DNA from: Bacillota bacterium
Lineage (GTDB): Bacteria; Bacillota; Clostridia; Lachnospirales; Cellulosilyticaceae
Assembly: GCA_023412455.1 (NCBI GenBank)
Contig: JAEYNQ010000150.1
Location: 1 to 12,855, forward strand
Direction: 5' to 3'
DNA: 12,855 bases
Shown here: one piece after another, positions 1-6,884 of the stretch
Layout: every line of letters starts with the position of its first letter
How positions within the stretch are numbered: position 1 is the stretch's first letter
Notes under the pieces: generated by a model
The model's database searches: none
Told to the model about the DNA's origin: nothing
The model's input: only the letters and a program-made list of their open reading frames with translations
Translations under genes and position numbers: made by a program

Positions 1-172
1 GCTATTTTTTGAGTTTGTTAATGAATTGTAATAATCTCTCTCCCAAAAGTACTTCTTCCTACTTACAAATTATAGTTTAGCCAAAGGCTTGATAAAGGTA
101 TCGTTTAGTTCTTATGTCCTTCTATCGCCACTCCCCTTGGAATAAAGAATAGAGGCAGACATTTTATACATT

Positions 173-214
173 AAAAGGAGCTGAGCACTAATTCTTAGTG
201 CGACAGCTCCTTTT
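173..214 (-). terminator. Rho-independent terminator after the lipoprotein gene
   Basis: An outer stem AAAAGGAGCTG (173-183) pairs with CAGCTCCTTTT (204-214). An inner stem GCACTAA/TTAGTGC is separated from it by a small internal loop. On the minus strand the hairpin is followed by TTTT and A/T-rich sequence. It lies 31 bases past the second in-frame stop of the lipoprotein frame (246-248) but 172 bases past the first stop. Because both arms end in A/T runs it may also work for a plus-strand transcript from the left. Nothing recognisable is seen between 1 and 172. Confidence 0.75.
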
Positions 215-245
215 CTCAATTTATAATCTTACTAGGCTTTCTTGT

Positions 246-386
246 TTAAAAAGAAACCTTGAAACCTTCGGCTGTTTTGCCAACATTCTCAAGCTCTTCT
301 ACTGGAATATAGGCTACTCCTGCCTTCATTAAAGTGTTAGCTTCTATCTTCTGGTCATCTATAGCAACATAGGTCCTTTTAGTAAC
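246..386 (-). other. In-frame 46-codon continuation of the lipoprotein gene behind a TAA stop
   Basis: Directly after the TAA at 387-389, the same frame stays open for 46 codons to a second stop at 246-248. The encoded stretch contains YVAIDDQKIEANTLM, then KAGVAYIPVEELENVGKTAE, and ends GFKVSF. The pattern 'short beta hairpin, G-x-x-Y-I-P-V, then a leucine/valine helix ending in GKT' resembles the copper amine oxidase N-terminal (stalk) repeat common in clostridial exported proteins. That family call is recognition by eye. There is no start codon with a ribosome binding site of its own; the only ATG (327-329) has none. It is therefore either the lost C-terminus of a gene with a nonsense mutation, a readthrough product, or a sequencing error in the stop codon. 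Confidence 0.6.
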
Positions 387-1346
387 TTATTCAGCACTTA
401 CAGGCTCAGATTCCATTAAAGCCATGTATTCTTCCATAGTAAATTTGACTACATTATTAGGAAGTACAAACTCTTTTTTACCCAGCTTATTATAGGTTCC
501 ATCCATCTTCATTTGAGCAACTACTTTTTCTTCATCATAAGTTAATTGAATCTTCATATCCATACCAACTGTATATTTATTATCTTCAAAGTTGTAATTC
601 ACCTTTAAGTTACTTCCACTAACTATAGGTTTTACTTCATTTTTACCGACTACTAACATAGCCTGTAAAGTTTCTTTCTCTTTATCTATTTCTTCTTGAG
701 TTATACCTGTAGGCGCTATTGCATTAATGCTATCTATATCATTCATTGCTGCATTTAGTATAGCTACTGTTGCATCTACTAATTGATCAGAGTTCATTTC
801 AATTGTAAAGCTTCTCTTATCTTGTTTAATAGCTACATCTACTTTTGCCTTATCCATTAACTTCATAAACAAGTCATTAGCCTTTTTAGAATCAATCTTA
901 GCTGCACCTTCAGTAGTAGCTGTTTGAATACCTATGTAATCTGCCTTAATCGCATTAAATTTTTCTGGAACAGGTGTACCTACTAATGCAAATAATTCAG
1001 TGAAGTAAGTTTTGCTAATGTAAACAACTCCCTTATCTACAAAAGCTTTAATAGGAGAAAGATTAATTCCTTCTATGGCTTCACCATTCAGCTTTACTTC
1101 TTTTAAATTCATCACCATTTCAGTCTGAACAGTTTTTGCATTAACCCAACCTGTCATATCTAGCTGAGCCTCTAGCTTCATTCCCTCAGCTTCAACTAAC
1201 ATCGACACATTTGCCGATAAATCTGAAGCCTCCCAAGCATTTACCTTATTACTTTCTTCCATAAATGCTAGTCCCTCTTTACTACAACCTACCATACTAA
1301 ACAGCATGATCACCAAGGTTAAAAGCGCAATTATTCTTCTCTTCAC
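387..1346 (-). CDS. Predicted lipoprotein of unknown function (C-terminus probably truncated)
   Basis: A secreted lipoprotein of about 319 residues. I place the start at the GTG at 1344-1346, because GGAGG (1355-1359) sits 8 bases upstream of it. The ATG at 1359-1361 overlaps that ribosome binding site and has none of its own. The protein then starts with a basic KRR segment, a hydrophobic stretch and a lipobox SMVGC with the lipidated Cys at residue 21. The mature part alternates short polar/hydrophobic segments typical of beta strands (for example around 'GMKLEAQLDM' and 'KYTVGMDMKIQLTY'), with a helical middle region. A LolA/LprG-like lipid-binding fold is possible but only a guess. It is a separate unit behind the metK terminator. 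The frame continues past its TAA for 46 more codons, so the full-length ancestor was probably about 365 residues. Confidence 0.8.
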   Translation of the reverse strand: MKRRIIALLTLVIMLFSMVGCSKEGLAFMEESNKVNAWEASDLSANVSMLVEAEGMKLEAQLDMTGWVNAKTVQTEMVMNLKEVKLNGEAIEGINLSPIKAFVDKGVVYISKTYFTELFALVGTPVPEKFNAIKADYIGIQTATTEGAAKIDSKKANDLFMKLMDKAKVDVAIKQDKRSFTIEMNSDQLVDATVAILNAAMNDIDSINAIAPTGITQEEIDKEKETLQAMLVVGKNEVKPIVSGSNLKVNYNFEDNKYTVGMDMKIQLTYDEEKVVAQMKMDGTYNKLGKKEFVLPNNVVKFTMEEYMALMESEPVSAE

Positions 1347-1426
1347 ATTCCTTACCTCCATTTATATTATAAAATTAAGCTACTATTAGTATAGTACATT
1401 GCTTGTTAAAATCTTATTAATTTTAA

Positions 1427-1450
1427 AATTTGTAAACAAATTGTAACAAT
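1427..1450. repeat. Two overlapping inverted repeats upstream of the lipoprotein gene
   Basis: AATTTGT (1427-1433) and ACAAATT (1436-1442) form a 7+7 inverted repeat with a 2-base centre. ATTGT (1440-1444) and ACAAT (1446-1450) form a second one, 5+5 with a 1-base centre, and the two share three bases. They lie 34 or more bases upstream of a TATACT box (1388-1393), the likely -10 of the lipoprotein gene, whose -35 is poor. The position suits an activator or repressor site, but the sequence is very A/T-rich and chance is possible. Confidence 0.3.
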
Positions 1451-1490
1451 AATCCAAAAACTTGTCTCCCTTCACTTCTAAATTTAAATT

Positions 1491-1531
1491 AAAAAAGAAG
1501 CCCCCATCCGAATTTAGCGTGAAGGCTTCTT
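1491..1531 (-). terminator. Rho-independent terminator of metK
   Basis: AAGAAGCC (1495-1502) pairs with GGCTTCTT (1524-1531). On the minus strand the hairpin starts 28 bases after the metK stop and its 3' arm runs into a T tract (TTCTTTTTT). It separates metK from the lipoprotein gene. Confidence 0.85.
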
Positions 1532-1559
1532 CTGTATTTTTTATTTATATAGTTTATCC

Positions 1560-2747
1560 CTATTGGATAGCCGCTTTTAAAGCTTCTACCTTATCTGTTC
1601 TTTCCCATGGAAGGTCTACATCTGTACGGCCAAAATGTCCATAGGCTGCAGTTTGTTTGTAGATTGGTCTTCTCAGGTCAAGCATCTTAATAATGCCTGC
1701 TGGACGAAGATCGAAGGTCTTATCAACGACTTCTACTAGCTTATCATCGCTGATAACGCCTGTTCCATGGGTATTAATTAGTACGGAAACAGGTTTAGCT
1801 ACACCAATGGCATAAGCAAGTTCAATCTCACATTTTGTAGCCAGACCAGCTGCTACAATATTTTTAGCTACATAACGTGCTGCATAAGCTGCTGAACGGT
1901 CTACCTTTGTTGGGTCTTTTCCTGAGAAAGCACCACCACCATGGCTTGCATAACCACCATAAGTATCTACAATAATCTTGCGTCCTGTAAGACCAGAGTC
2001 ACCAACTGGTCCACCAATTACAAAACGTCCTGTTGGATTGATAAAATATTTTGTTTTTGTATCTAAGAGCTCCTCTGGAACAATAGGTTTAATAACCAGA
2101 TTCATGATATCTTGGTGAATTTGCTCTTGAGTAACCTCTTCGGCATGTTGTGTAGAAACAACGATAGCATCAATTCTTACAGGTGTATCTCCATCATATT
2201 CTACAGTTACTTGAGTTTTTCCATCTGGTCTTAAATAGTCAAGGGTACCATTTTTACGAACCTCTGTTAATCTTCTAGAAAGTCTATGGGCTAATGAAAT
2301 AGGCATAGGCATAAGCTCTGGCGTTTCATTACAAGCAAAACCAAACATCATTCCTTGGTCTCCTGCACCAATCGCTTCAATAGCCTCTTCGCTCATCTCA
2401 CCGCGTTTAGCTTCTAAAGCTTTATTCACTCCCATAGCAATATCAGGGGATTGCTCATCAAGTGCTACAATCACACCACAAGAATGGCCATCAAATCCAA
2501 ACTCTGGTTTATTATAACCGATTTCATTAATGGTATCTCTTACGGTCTTATTAATATCCACATAACAACTCGTTGAGATCTCTCCCATTACTAGAACAAG
2601 TCCTGTGGTTAAAGCTGTTTCACAAGCTACTCTAGCTTGTGGGTCTTGTGTATAGATTGCATCTAAAACTGCATCAGAAATTTGATCTGCAATTTTATCA
2701 GGATGCCCCTCTGTTACTGATTCCGATGTAAATAGTCTTCTTGCCAT
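1560..2747 (-). CDS. metK: S-adenosylmethionine synthetase (methionine adenosyltransferase)
   Basis: A cytosolic enzyme that makes S-adenosylmethionine from methionine and ATP, releasing phosphate and pyrophosphate. At 395 residues it has the usual length of bacterial MetK. Visible signatures are the N-terminal ATP-binding motif TEGHPDK (residues 12-18), the family signature GAGDQGMMFG (127-136) and the glycine-rich loop GGGAFSGKDPTKVDRS (about 270-285), which carries active-site Lys, Asp and Arg residues. The start ATG has a strong AAGGAGGA (2753-2760) upstream. The gene is monocistronic as far as can be seen, with its own sigma-A-type promoter, a SAM-I riboswitch in the leader and a terminator behind. 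Its own product is expected to shut it off through the riboswitch. Confidence 0.98.
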   Translation of the reverse strand: MARRLFTSESVTEGHPDKIADQISDAVLDAIYTQDPQARVACETALTTGLVLVMGEISTSCYVDINKTVRDTINEIGYNKPEFGFDGHSCGVIVALDEQSPDIAMGVNKALEAKRGEMSEEAIEAIGAGDQGMMFGFACNETPELMPMPISLAHRLSRRLTEVRKNGTLDYLRPDGKTQVTVEYDGDTPVRIDAIVVSTQHAEEVTQEQIHQDIMNLVIKPIVPEELLDTKTKYFINPTGRFVIGGPVGDSGLTGRKIIVDTYGGYASHGGGAFSGKDPTKVDRSAAYAARYVAKNIVAAGLATKCEIELAYAIGVAKPVSVLINTHGTGVISDDKLVEVVDKTFDLRPAGIIKMLDLRRPIYKQTAAYGHFGRTDVDLPWERTDKVEALKAAIQ

Positions 2748-2796
2748 TTTAAATCCTCCTTAAAATAATTTGTTATTAGGATTTCCGAAAGCAAAC

Positions 2797-2822
2797 AAAA
2801 AAACCTCATTCATAATGAGGTT
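2797..2822 (-). terminator. Riboswitch-controlled terminator in the metK leader
   Basis: AACCTCATT (2802-2810) pairs with AATGAGGTT (2814-2822) around a 3-base loop, and on the minus strand the stem runs into seven T's (2797-2803). The 5' arm sequence AACCTCATT can instead pair with ATGAGG at 2842-2847, just after P1 of the aptamer. That gives the expected antiterminator when SAM is absent, so the terminator forms when SAM is bound. Confidence 0.9.
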
Positions 2823-2841
2823 ATAAAATGCAATCATACGT

Positions 2842-2940
2842 CCTCATCTTACGCTAAATTCGCGTGGGAATTGGCACCTTTGCTTGACGCTAGGTTGCCG
2901 GGTTTCATTGGGCCTGGTCCCTCCACCTCTCTGGATAAGA
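2842..2940 (-). promoter_or_regulatory. SAM-I (S-box) riboswitch aptamer
   Basis: On the minus strand the leader shows the S-box core in order: AGAGAGGTGGAGGGAC, then GGCCC and TGAAACCCGGCAACC, then AAGGTGCCAATTCC, then the closing strand GTAAGATGAGG. P1 pairs TCTTAT (2935-2940) with GTAAGA (2847-2852). The conserved GATGA-type sequence overlaps P1 and the antiterminator. Position directly upstream of metK and the terminator that follows agree with SAM-dependent transcription attenuation. Confidence 0.96.
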
Positions 2941-2990
2941 ATTTTATTATTCAATTAACTACAAGTAAACATTTACCTGTCTATGTACTT

Positions 2991-3019
2991 AGTATAAATT
3001 TGCAGTCAATATTTGTCAA
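2991..3019 (-). promoter_or_regulatory. Sigma-A-type promoter of the metK riboswitch transcript
   Basis: TTGACA (3014-3019) is a perfect -35 and is followed, after exactly 17 bases, by TATACT (2991-2996) as -10. Transcription should start near 2984, about 45 bases before the aptamer. The -35 begins only 17 bases after the stop codon of the rod-binding protein gene. Confidence 0.85.
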
Positions 3020-3035
3020 TATTTTTAGGTGCTTT

Positions 3036-3434
3036 TTATGCTTTTTCTTCAATCTTTGTTATTTGTTGACTTGCTTGTGCTTGTGCCCCATAGGATGTCT
3101 TTATCTGCTTGTAAAGCATATCCGCAAGACCAATCCCTCCGGCTTTTGCCATGCTTTCACACTGAGCTGTAATCTGAGTATCCTCAAACATCTTCTCATA
3201 GTCGCCTTTAGGAATAAGACTTTCTTCTGAAAGACAAGAACTCTTCATCTGTTTCATCAACATAGAAAGCATATAGCTTTCTAGTTCTACGCATGCTTCC
3301 TTAAGGGCTTTATCGTCTTCTTTAGCCATTGCTTGGTTAAGAACCTTATCGAAGTCTTTCGTCTGCTCCAGTTGTGTTTGTTCCATAAGTTGTTGGGTAT
3401 AATTGGTACTAAACTGTAAACTGGCTATATCCAT
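3036..3434 (-). CDS. Flagellar rod-binding (FlgJ N-terminal-like) protein
   Basis: A small protein of about 132 residues with a rod-binding domain of the FlgJ N-terminal type at residues 43-115. The core reads LKEACVELESYMLSMLMKQM and later AKAGGIGLADMLYKQI, which matches the family pattern of an amphipathic helix followed by G-G-x-G-L-A-x-M-L. There is no muramidase domain, so it is the single-domain version that is usual outside the Proteobacteria. It likely acts as scaffold or chaperone for the rod in the cell envelope. I chose the ATG at 3432-3434 because AAAGGTG lies 6 bases upstream. A GTG 9 bases earlier overlaps that same ribosome binding site. It begins 14 bases after flgG and is the last gene of the mbl-flgF-flgG group. 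Confidence 0.8.
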   Translation of the reverse strand: MDIASLQFSTNYTQQLMEQTQLEQTKDFDKVLNQAMAKEDDKALKEACVELESYMLSMLMKQMKSSCLSEESLIPKGDYEKMFEDTQITAQCESMAKAGGIGLADMLYKQIKTSYGAQAQASQQITKIEEKA

Positions 3435-3448
3435 CTTAATCACCTTTC

Positions 3449-4261
3449 TTAGCTACGTTTAAGTTCATTGGCTTGTTGCATCATTGTATCTACTGCTTTA
3501 ATAGCTGTAGAATTTAATTCATAAGCTCTTTGAGCTACTATAAGTTTAACCATTTCTTCTGCTACTTGCACATTGGACCCCTCTAAGTAACCTGAAACAA
3601 CATTACTTAATTTGAGTCCCTCTGCCTCTCCCTCTAAAAGGGGCTCACCAGAAGCAGGGGTTTGTACAAAAAGGTTGGAACCTATAGCCTCTAAACCTTC
3701 TGTATTTGAAAATTGCACAATTTTAATCCTGGCAACATCCACACGCATTTTTGTATCGGGGTCCATATAATAGAGCGAACCGTCTTTACCAAATACAACT
3801 TTATCAATAGGTATATCCGTCCCGATAATAATGGATTCATCCTCTGTAGATAAGACAGGATCACCATCTGCTGTAACTAATGCATAAGAGGTCTCATCTG
3901 TAAGTGCAATTCGGAAGCTTCCATCACGTGTATAGGTCTCTTGGTCCCCTTTCTGAACAGCAAAAAAGCCCTTGCCTTCTAGAGCTAAATCCGTGGCGTT
4001 TGTTGTAGCTTGTAAAATACCACCTGAATAATTACGGGAATTAGGAAGTGCTCTGACACCATGTCCTACCTGCATAGAGGCTGGTGCCTGAATATTAGGA
4101 ATCTCTGGTCCCTCTAAGTTAGCATAAAGTAAACTTTTAAAATTAGTACTTTCTTTCTTATAGCCTGTTGTATTCACATTGGCTAAGTTATTGGAAATTG
4201 TATCTACATTCATTTGTTGGGCAACCATACCTGATGCTGCTGTCCATAGTCCTCTTACCAT
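3449..4261 (-). CDS. flgG: Flagellar basal-body distal rod protein FlgG-like
   Basis: A 270-residue axial protein of the flagellar basal body, exported by the flagellar type III system and assembled into the rod that crosses the envelope. The N-terminus (MVRGLWTAASGMVAQQMNVD, then SNNLANVNTTGYKK) is the class-wide rod/hook motif. The middle GKGFFAVQ...YTRDGSF (about residues 96-120) is the FlgG-type D1 region. The C-terminus ends with GYLEGSNVQVAEEMVKLIV and AQRAYELNSTAIKAVDTMM, the form typical of FlgG rather than FlgF. In Bacillus the syntenic gene is called flhP. AGGAGG, which overlaps the stop of the preceding gene, serves as ribosome binding site, so the two rod genes are translationally close. 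Confidence 0.92.
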   Translation of the reverse strand: MVRGLWTAASGMVAQQMNVDTISNNLANVNTTGYKKESTNFKSLLYANLEGPEIPNIQAPASMQVGHGVRALPNSRNYSGGILQATTNATDLALEGKGFFAVQKGDQETYTRDGSFRIALTDETSYALVTADGDPVLSTEDESIIIGTDIPIDKVVFGKDGSLYYMDPDTKMRVDVARIKIVQFSNTEGLEAIGSNLFVQTPASGEPLLEGEAEGLKLSNVVSGYLEGSNVQVAEEMVKLIVAQRAYELNSTAIKAVDTMMQQANELKRS

Positions 4262-4273
4262 ACCTTATCCCTC

Positions 4274-5041
4274 CTACATCTTTCCTACATCGTTAACTGC
4301 TCTACCTAGGAGTGAATCATGGGTTTGTACAACTTTTTGATTCGCTTCATAGGCTCTTGAAACAGTAATCATATCTACCATAGCTGTTACAGGATTAACT
4401 GTAGACGCTTCTAAATAGCCTTGTATAACACTTCCATTAAATTCTATCCGTGGAGCTGTGGCTTGGTATAAGTTATTATCTATTTTAGTAAGTGTTCGTG
4501 TATCTGCAAAGTCAGCTAAATCTAATTGATCTATATACTCTGTCCCTTTATAAATTGTCCCATCTGGCTTAATAATTATTTCCCCACCCGTTGTTAGAAA
4601 ATCTTCTCCTAGGCTTATGGGACCATCTTGTCCCATTACGCTGTAACCTTCTTTTGTCACAATATTCCCCAATCTATCGATGGAAAAGTTACCATCTCTC
4701 GTATAGGTTAATCCCGCTGGTGTCTGAATGACAAAAAAACCTGAACCCTGTAATGCCATATCCACCACTTCATTTGTACTCACTACAGAACCTTGTGTGA
4801 AATGCGTATACACTTCATCTACTCTTGCCCCTAGACTCATTCGACCAATAGGACCATTATTGGGTACTTGATTTTCCACATCATCTAATCGACTAGCTAA
4901 TACTTCTGGGAAGGACGCAATAACGGCTGTGTCTTTTTTGTATCCCGATGTATTGACATTGGCTAAGTCATTAGAAATAACATCCATTTTTTTTGTCTGA
5001 ACATTAAGCCCTGTAGCTGCTGTATATAAACCTCTAATCAT
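4274..5041 (-). CDS. flgF: Flagellar basal-body rod protein FlgF-like (FlhO)
   Basis: A 255-residue paralogue of the following gene. It has the same N-terminal class motif (MIRGLYTAATGLNVQTKKMD, then SNDLANVNTSGYKKD), a central GSGFFVIQTPAGLTYTRDGNF, and a C-terminus reading GYLEASTVNPVTAMVDMITV followed by SRAYEANQKVVQTHDSLL. The C-terminal N-P-V-T-A-M-V and SRAYEAN wording is FlgF-like rather than FlgG-like. It matches FlhO, which stands in the same place next to mbl in Bacillus. AAGGAGGA lies directly upstream of the ATG. The short gap to mbl contains AACTTAAG twice (5053-5060 and 5065-5072, minus strand), one copy overlapping the mbl stop, and shows no terminator, so the genes are probably co-transcribed. 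Confidence 0.88.
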   Translation of the reverse strand: MIRGLYTAATGLNVQTKKMDVISNDLANVNTSGYKKDTAVIASFPEVLASRLDDVENQVPNNGPIGRMSLGARVDEVYTHFTQGSVVSTNEVVDMALQGSGFFVIQTPAGLTYTRDGNFSIDRLGNIVTKEGYSVMGQDGPISLGEDFLTTGGEIIIKPDGTIYKGTEYIDQLDLADFADTRTLTKIDNNLYQATAPRIEFNGSVIQGYLEASTVNPVTAMVDMITVSRAYEANQKVVQTHDSLLGRAVNDVGKM

Positions 5042-5070
5042 CCAACTTCCTCCTTAAGTTATTTCTTAAG

Positions 5071-6075
5071 TTAAAACATATTCTTACTTCCTTTAGCATA
5101 ACGATATTCTACCCAAATACCTGTTCCTACTGCTACACAAGACATAGCATCTTCTGCAATAACTGCATTAATACCTGTCTTAGCATGGATCAGCTTATCT
5201 AGTCCATAAATTAAACTCCCTCCACCAGTAAGTACAATTCCTCTATCGGATATATCTGCTGCTAATTCTGGAGGTGTTAATTCTAATACGGACCGAATGC
5301 CATCTATAATGGTAGTAATAGGCTCATCAAGAGCCTCCATAATTTCTTCTGAGGTAATAGTAATATTTTTAGGCAAGCCTAATACAAGATTTCTACCCCT
5401 TACATCTATATCGACAGGCACTTCTCTTTTATAAACACTTCCCACACTAATTTTTATCTGTTCCGCTGTCCTTTCACCAATTAAGATATTATACTTTTTT
5501 CGCACATATTTAATAATTGCTTCGTCAAATTCATCCCCTGCACACTTTAGAGATTTCTTTACAACAGCTCCACCTAATGAAATAACAGCAATATCACTAG
5601 TTCCCCCACCTATATCTACAATCATACTTCCACAAGGTCTAGAAATATCAATTCCTGAACCAATGGCTGCCGCAATAGGTTCTTCGATAGTATCTACGTA
5701 TCTGGCACCAGCTTGTCTTGTTGCATCCTCTACTGCTCGCTTTTCCACCTCAGTTACTCCAGTAGGCACACAAACACCTATACGTGGCTTAATAAGTCTA
5801 TAGCCAATGGCTTTATTAATAAAATACTTTAGCATTTGCTCTGTTGCATCATAATCAGAGATCACTCCTTGTCTTAAAGGACGAATAGAACGAATATTAG
5901 CGGGCGTCCTACCTAACATACGCTTAGCTTCTTCTCCCACTGCCATAATCTCGTTGGTTTTTTCTTTTACTGCCACTACGGATGGTTCTCTTAATACAAT
6001 GCCTTTCCCCTTGACATAAATAAGTACATAAGCAGTGCCTAAATCAATCCCGATATCTGTTCCAAATCCAAACAT
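5071..6075 (-). CDS. mbl: MreB/Mbl-family rod-shape-determining actin homologue
   Basis: A bacterial actin of 334 residues that forms membrane-associated filaments and guides peptidoglycan synthesis along the side wall. All actin-fold nucleotide motifs are present: phosphate-1 IGIDLGTA (8-15), connect-1 IEEPIAAAIG (130-139), phosphate-2 VDIGGGTSD (153-161) and the adenosine motif GIVLTGGGSLI (279-289). The N-terminal MFGFGTDIGI start and KGKGIVL...EPSVVA are typical of the family. After the phosphate-1 loop it reads GTAYV where most relatives have GTANT or GTANV. The choice of Mbl over MreB rests on the spoIIID-mbl-flhO-flhP gene order known from Bacillus; sequence alone does not settle it. 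AAAGGAG precedes the ATG. Confidence 0.93.
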   Translation of the reverse strand: MFGFGTDIGIDLGTAYVLIYVKGKGIVLREPSVVAVKEKTNEIMAVGEEAKRMLGRTPANIRSIRPLRQGVISDYDATEQMLKYFINKAIGYRLIKPRIGVCVPTGVTEVEKRAVEDATRQAGARYVDTIEEPIAAAIGSGIDISRPCGSMIVDIGGGTSDIAVISLGGAVVKKSLKCAGDEFDEAIIKYVRKKYNILIGERTAEQIKISVGSVYKREVPVDIDVRGRNLVLGLPKNITITSEEIMEALDEPITTIIDGIRSVLELTPPELAADISDRGIVLTGGGSLIYGLDKLIHAKTGINAVIAEDAMSCVAVGTGIWVEYRYAKGSKNMF

Positions 6076-6156
6076 TTTTCTTCTCCTTTATAATTTTACT
6101 TACCTATCATCTATACTTACTTATATGCTACGTCCATTCTATATTTACTCTATCCT

Positions 6157-6186
6157 ATTATACCATTAAATATATTGTTTTTGCAA
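6157..6186 (-). promoter_or_regulatory. Probable sigma-A-type promoter for mbl-flgF-flgG
   Basis: TTGCAA (6181-6186) and a perfect TATAAT (6157-6162) are separated by 18 bases. The start of transcription would be near 6150, giving a leader of about 75 bases before mbl. It lies downstream of the spoIIID terminator and is the best promoter in this gap, so the cell-shape and rod genes need not depend on sporulation transcription. Confidence 0.6.
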
Positions 6187-6221
6187 AATATTGATAAATA
6201 ATTATAGGATTTTTTACATTT

Positions 6222-6234
6222 TTTAGTGACTAAA
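6222..6234. repeat. 13-bp palindrome upstream of the mbl promoter
   Basis: TTTAGT (6222-6227) and ACTAAA (6229-6234) are perfect inverted repeats around one G. The site lies about 36 bases upstream of the proposed -35 of mbl. It could be a small operator; no known factor is recognised. Confidence 0.3.
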
Positions 6235-6296
6235 GGTCTCTTCTTAGAAACTCCTTATATCATTTAACGCTATATGACAAATATTTCCACAACAAA

Positions 6297-6337
6297 GGGT
6301 GTTACACCAGCACGAAAACTTGGCTAGTGTAACACCC
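6297..6337 (-). terminator. Terminator of spoIIID
   Basis: An 11-bp perfect stem, GGGTGTTACAC (6297-6307) with GTGTAACACCC (6327-6337), starts 13 bases after the spoIIID stop on the minus strand. The T run behind it is short (TTTGTTG), so termination may be incomplete and some readthrough into mbl is possible. Confidence 0.75.
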
Positions 6338-6350
6338 CCATGTATTTTAT

Positions 6351-6605
6351 CTATTTTAGAATAGTAGAATATTTCTCTTTTGTTGCCAATCCCCCTCGTA
6401 AATGCCTCTCCGCCTTATTCAGCTCTAACACCTTTCTTGCTTCACATGCAAGCTTCGGATTTATTCTCTCTAGCCTTTCTGTTACATCTTTATGAACTGT
6501 ACTTTTACTAATACCAAATTTCTTTGCAGTTTCTCGGACAGTAGCATTAGAATTAATGATAAATTTCGCAGCTTCTACGGCTCTTTCTTCTATATAAGCT
6601 TTCAA
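6351..6605 (-). CDS. spoIIID: Stage III sporulation transcriptional regulator SpoIIID
   Basis: A small DNA-binding protein of 84 residues, active in the mother cell during sporulation, where it switches sigma-E-dependent genes on or off. A helix-turn-helix spans residues 22-41 (TVRETAKKFGISKSTVHKDV). The conserved C-terminal basic tail RHLRGGLATKEKY (67-79) is diagnostic of the family. The start is a TTG (6603-6605) with AGGGGGG about 7 bases upstream. The resulting N-terminus MKAYIEERAV aligns directly with the known SpoIIID N-terminus, so the TTG is well supported. The gene has its own sigma-E-like promoter and a terminator. It lies between spoIIQ and mbl, as expected from Bacillus synteny. 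Confidence 0.96.
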   Translation of the reverse strand: MKAYIEERAVEAAKFIINSNATVRETAKKFGISKSTVHKDVTERLERINPKLACEARKVLELNKAERHLRGGLATKEKYSTILK

Positions 6606-6637
6606 GAAAAGGCCCCCCTAACTTTGGCTCTTGATTA

Positions 6638-6664
6638 ATCTTATGCGAGGCCCTTCCTACTTAT
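6638..6664 (-). promoter_or_regulatory. Candidate sigma-E promoter of spoIIID
   Basis: ATA (6662-6664, in GTAATA) is followed after 16 bases by CATAAGAT (6638-6645). This fits the sigma-E pattern ATA, 16-18 bases, CATAnnnT. It lies about 30 bases upstream of the TTG start of spoIIID, and in Bacillus spoIIID is under sigma-E control. No competing sigma-A promoter is evident in the gap. Confidence 0.5.
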
Positions 6665-6803
6665 TACAATTAAATGTCATTTCTACCAGTCATACCAGCC
6701 TATTCCATCTCTTCCTTTGGCCAATTTATTCGAGATCCCTTGGAAATCCTCCCTGATTGGATTTTCTTCAGTAGTTAAACTCTATCTCGTATTTCCATAA
6801 AGA

Positions 6804-6848
6804 AAGGGAGCCCCTTGCTCTCATTGAGATGCCATGGGTGCTCCCCTT
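6804..6848 (-). terminator. Terminator of the spoIIQ-like gene
   Basis: GGGAGC-CCC (6806-6814) pairs with GGG-T-GCTCCC (6836-6845), with one bulged T, and inside it TCTCA/TGAGA can pair. On the minus strand the stem runs into CTTTCTTT. It lies about 36 bases after the stop of the M23-like gene and isolates it from spoIIID. Confidence 0.75.
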
Positions 6849-6884
6849 CTTATTTGCTTTTTAATTGCTTCTTATTTTATGGTA

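Noticed and set aside
1..80. Possible 3' end of a plus-strand gene entering from the left (stops at 29-31 or 78-80 depending on frame)
   Set aside because: Too short to recognise any protein, and both frames could be chance.
387..389. Selenocysteine or pyrrolysine recoding at the lipoprotein stop
   Set aside because: The codon is TAA, while these systems use TGA and TAG.
2871..3230. Plus-strand open frame of about 119 codons across the metK leader
   Set aside because: It overlaps the SAM-I riboswitch, the metK promoter and the rod-binding gene on the other strand, has no ribosome binding site and encodes Cys/Leu-rich low-quality protein.
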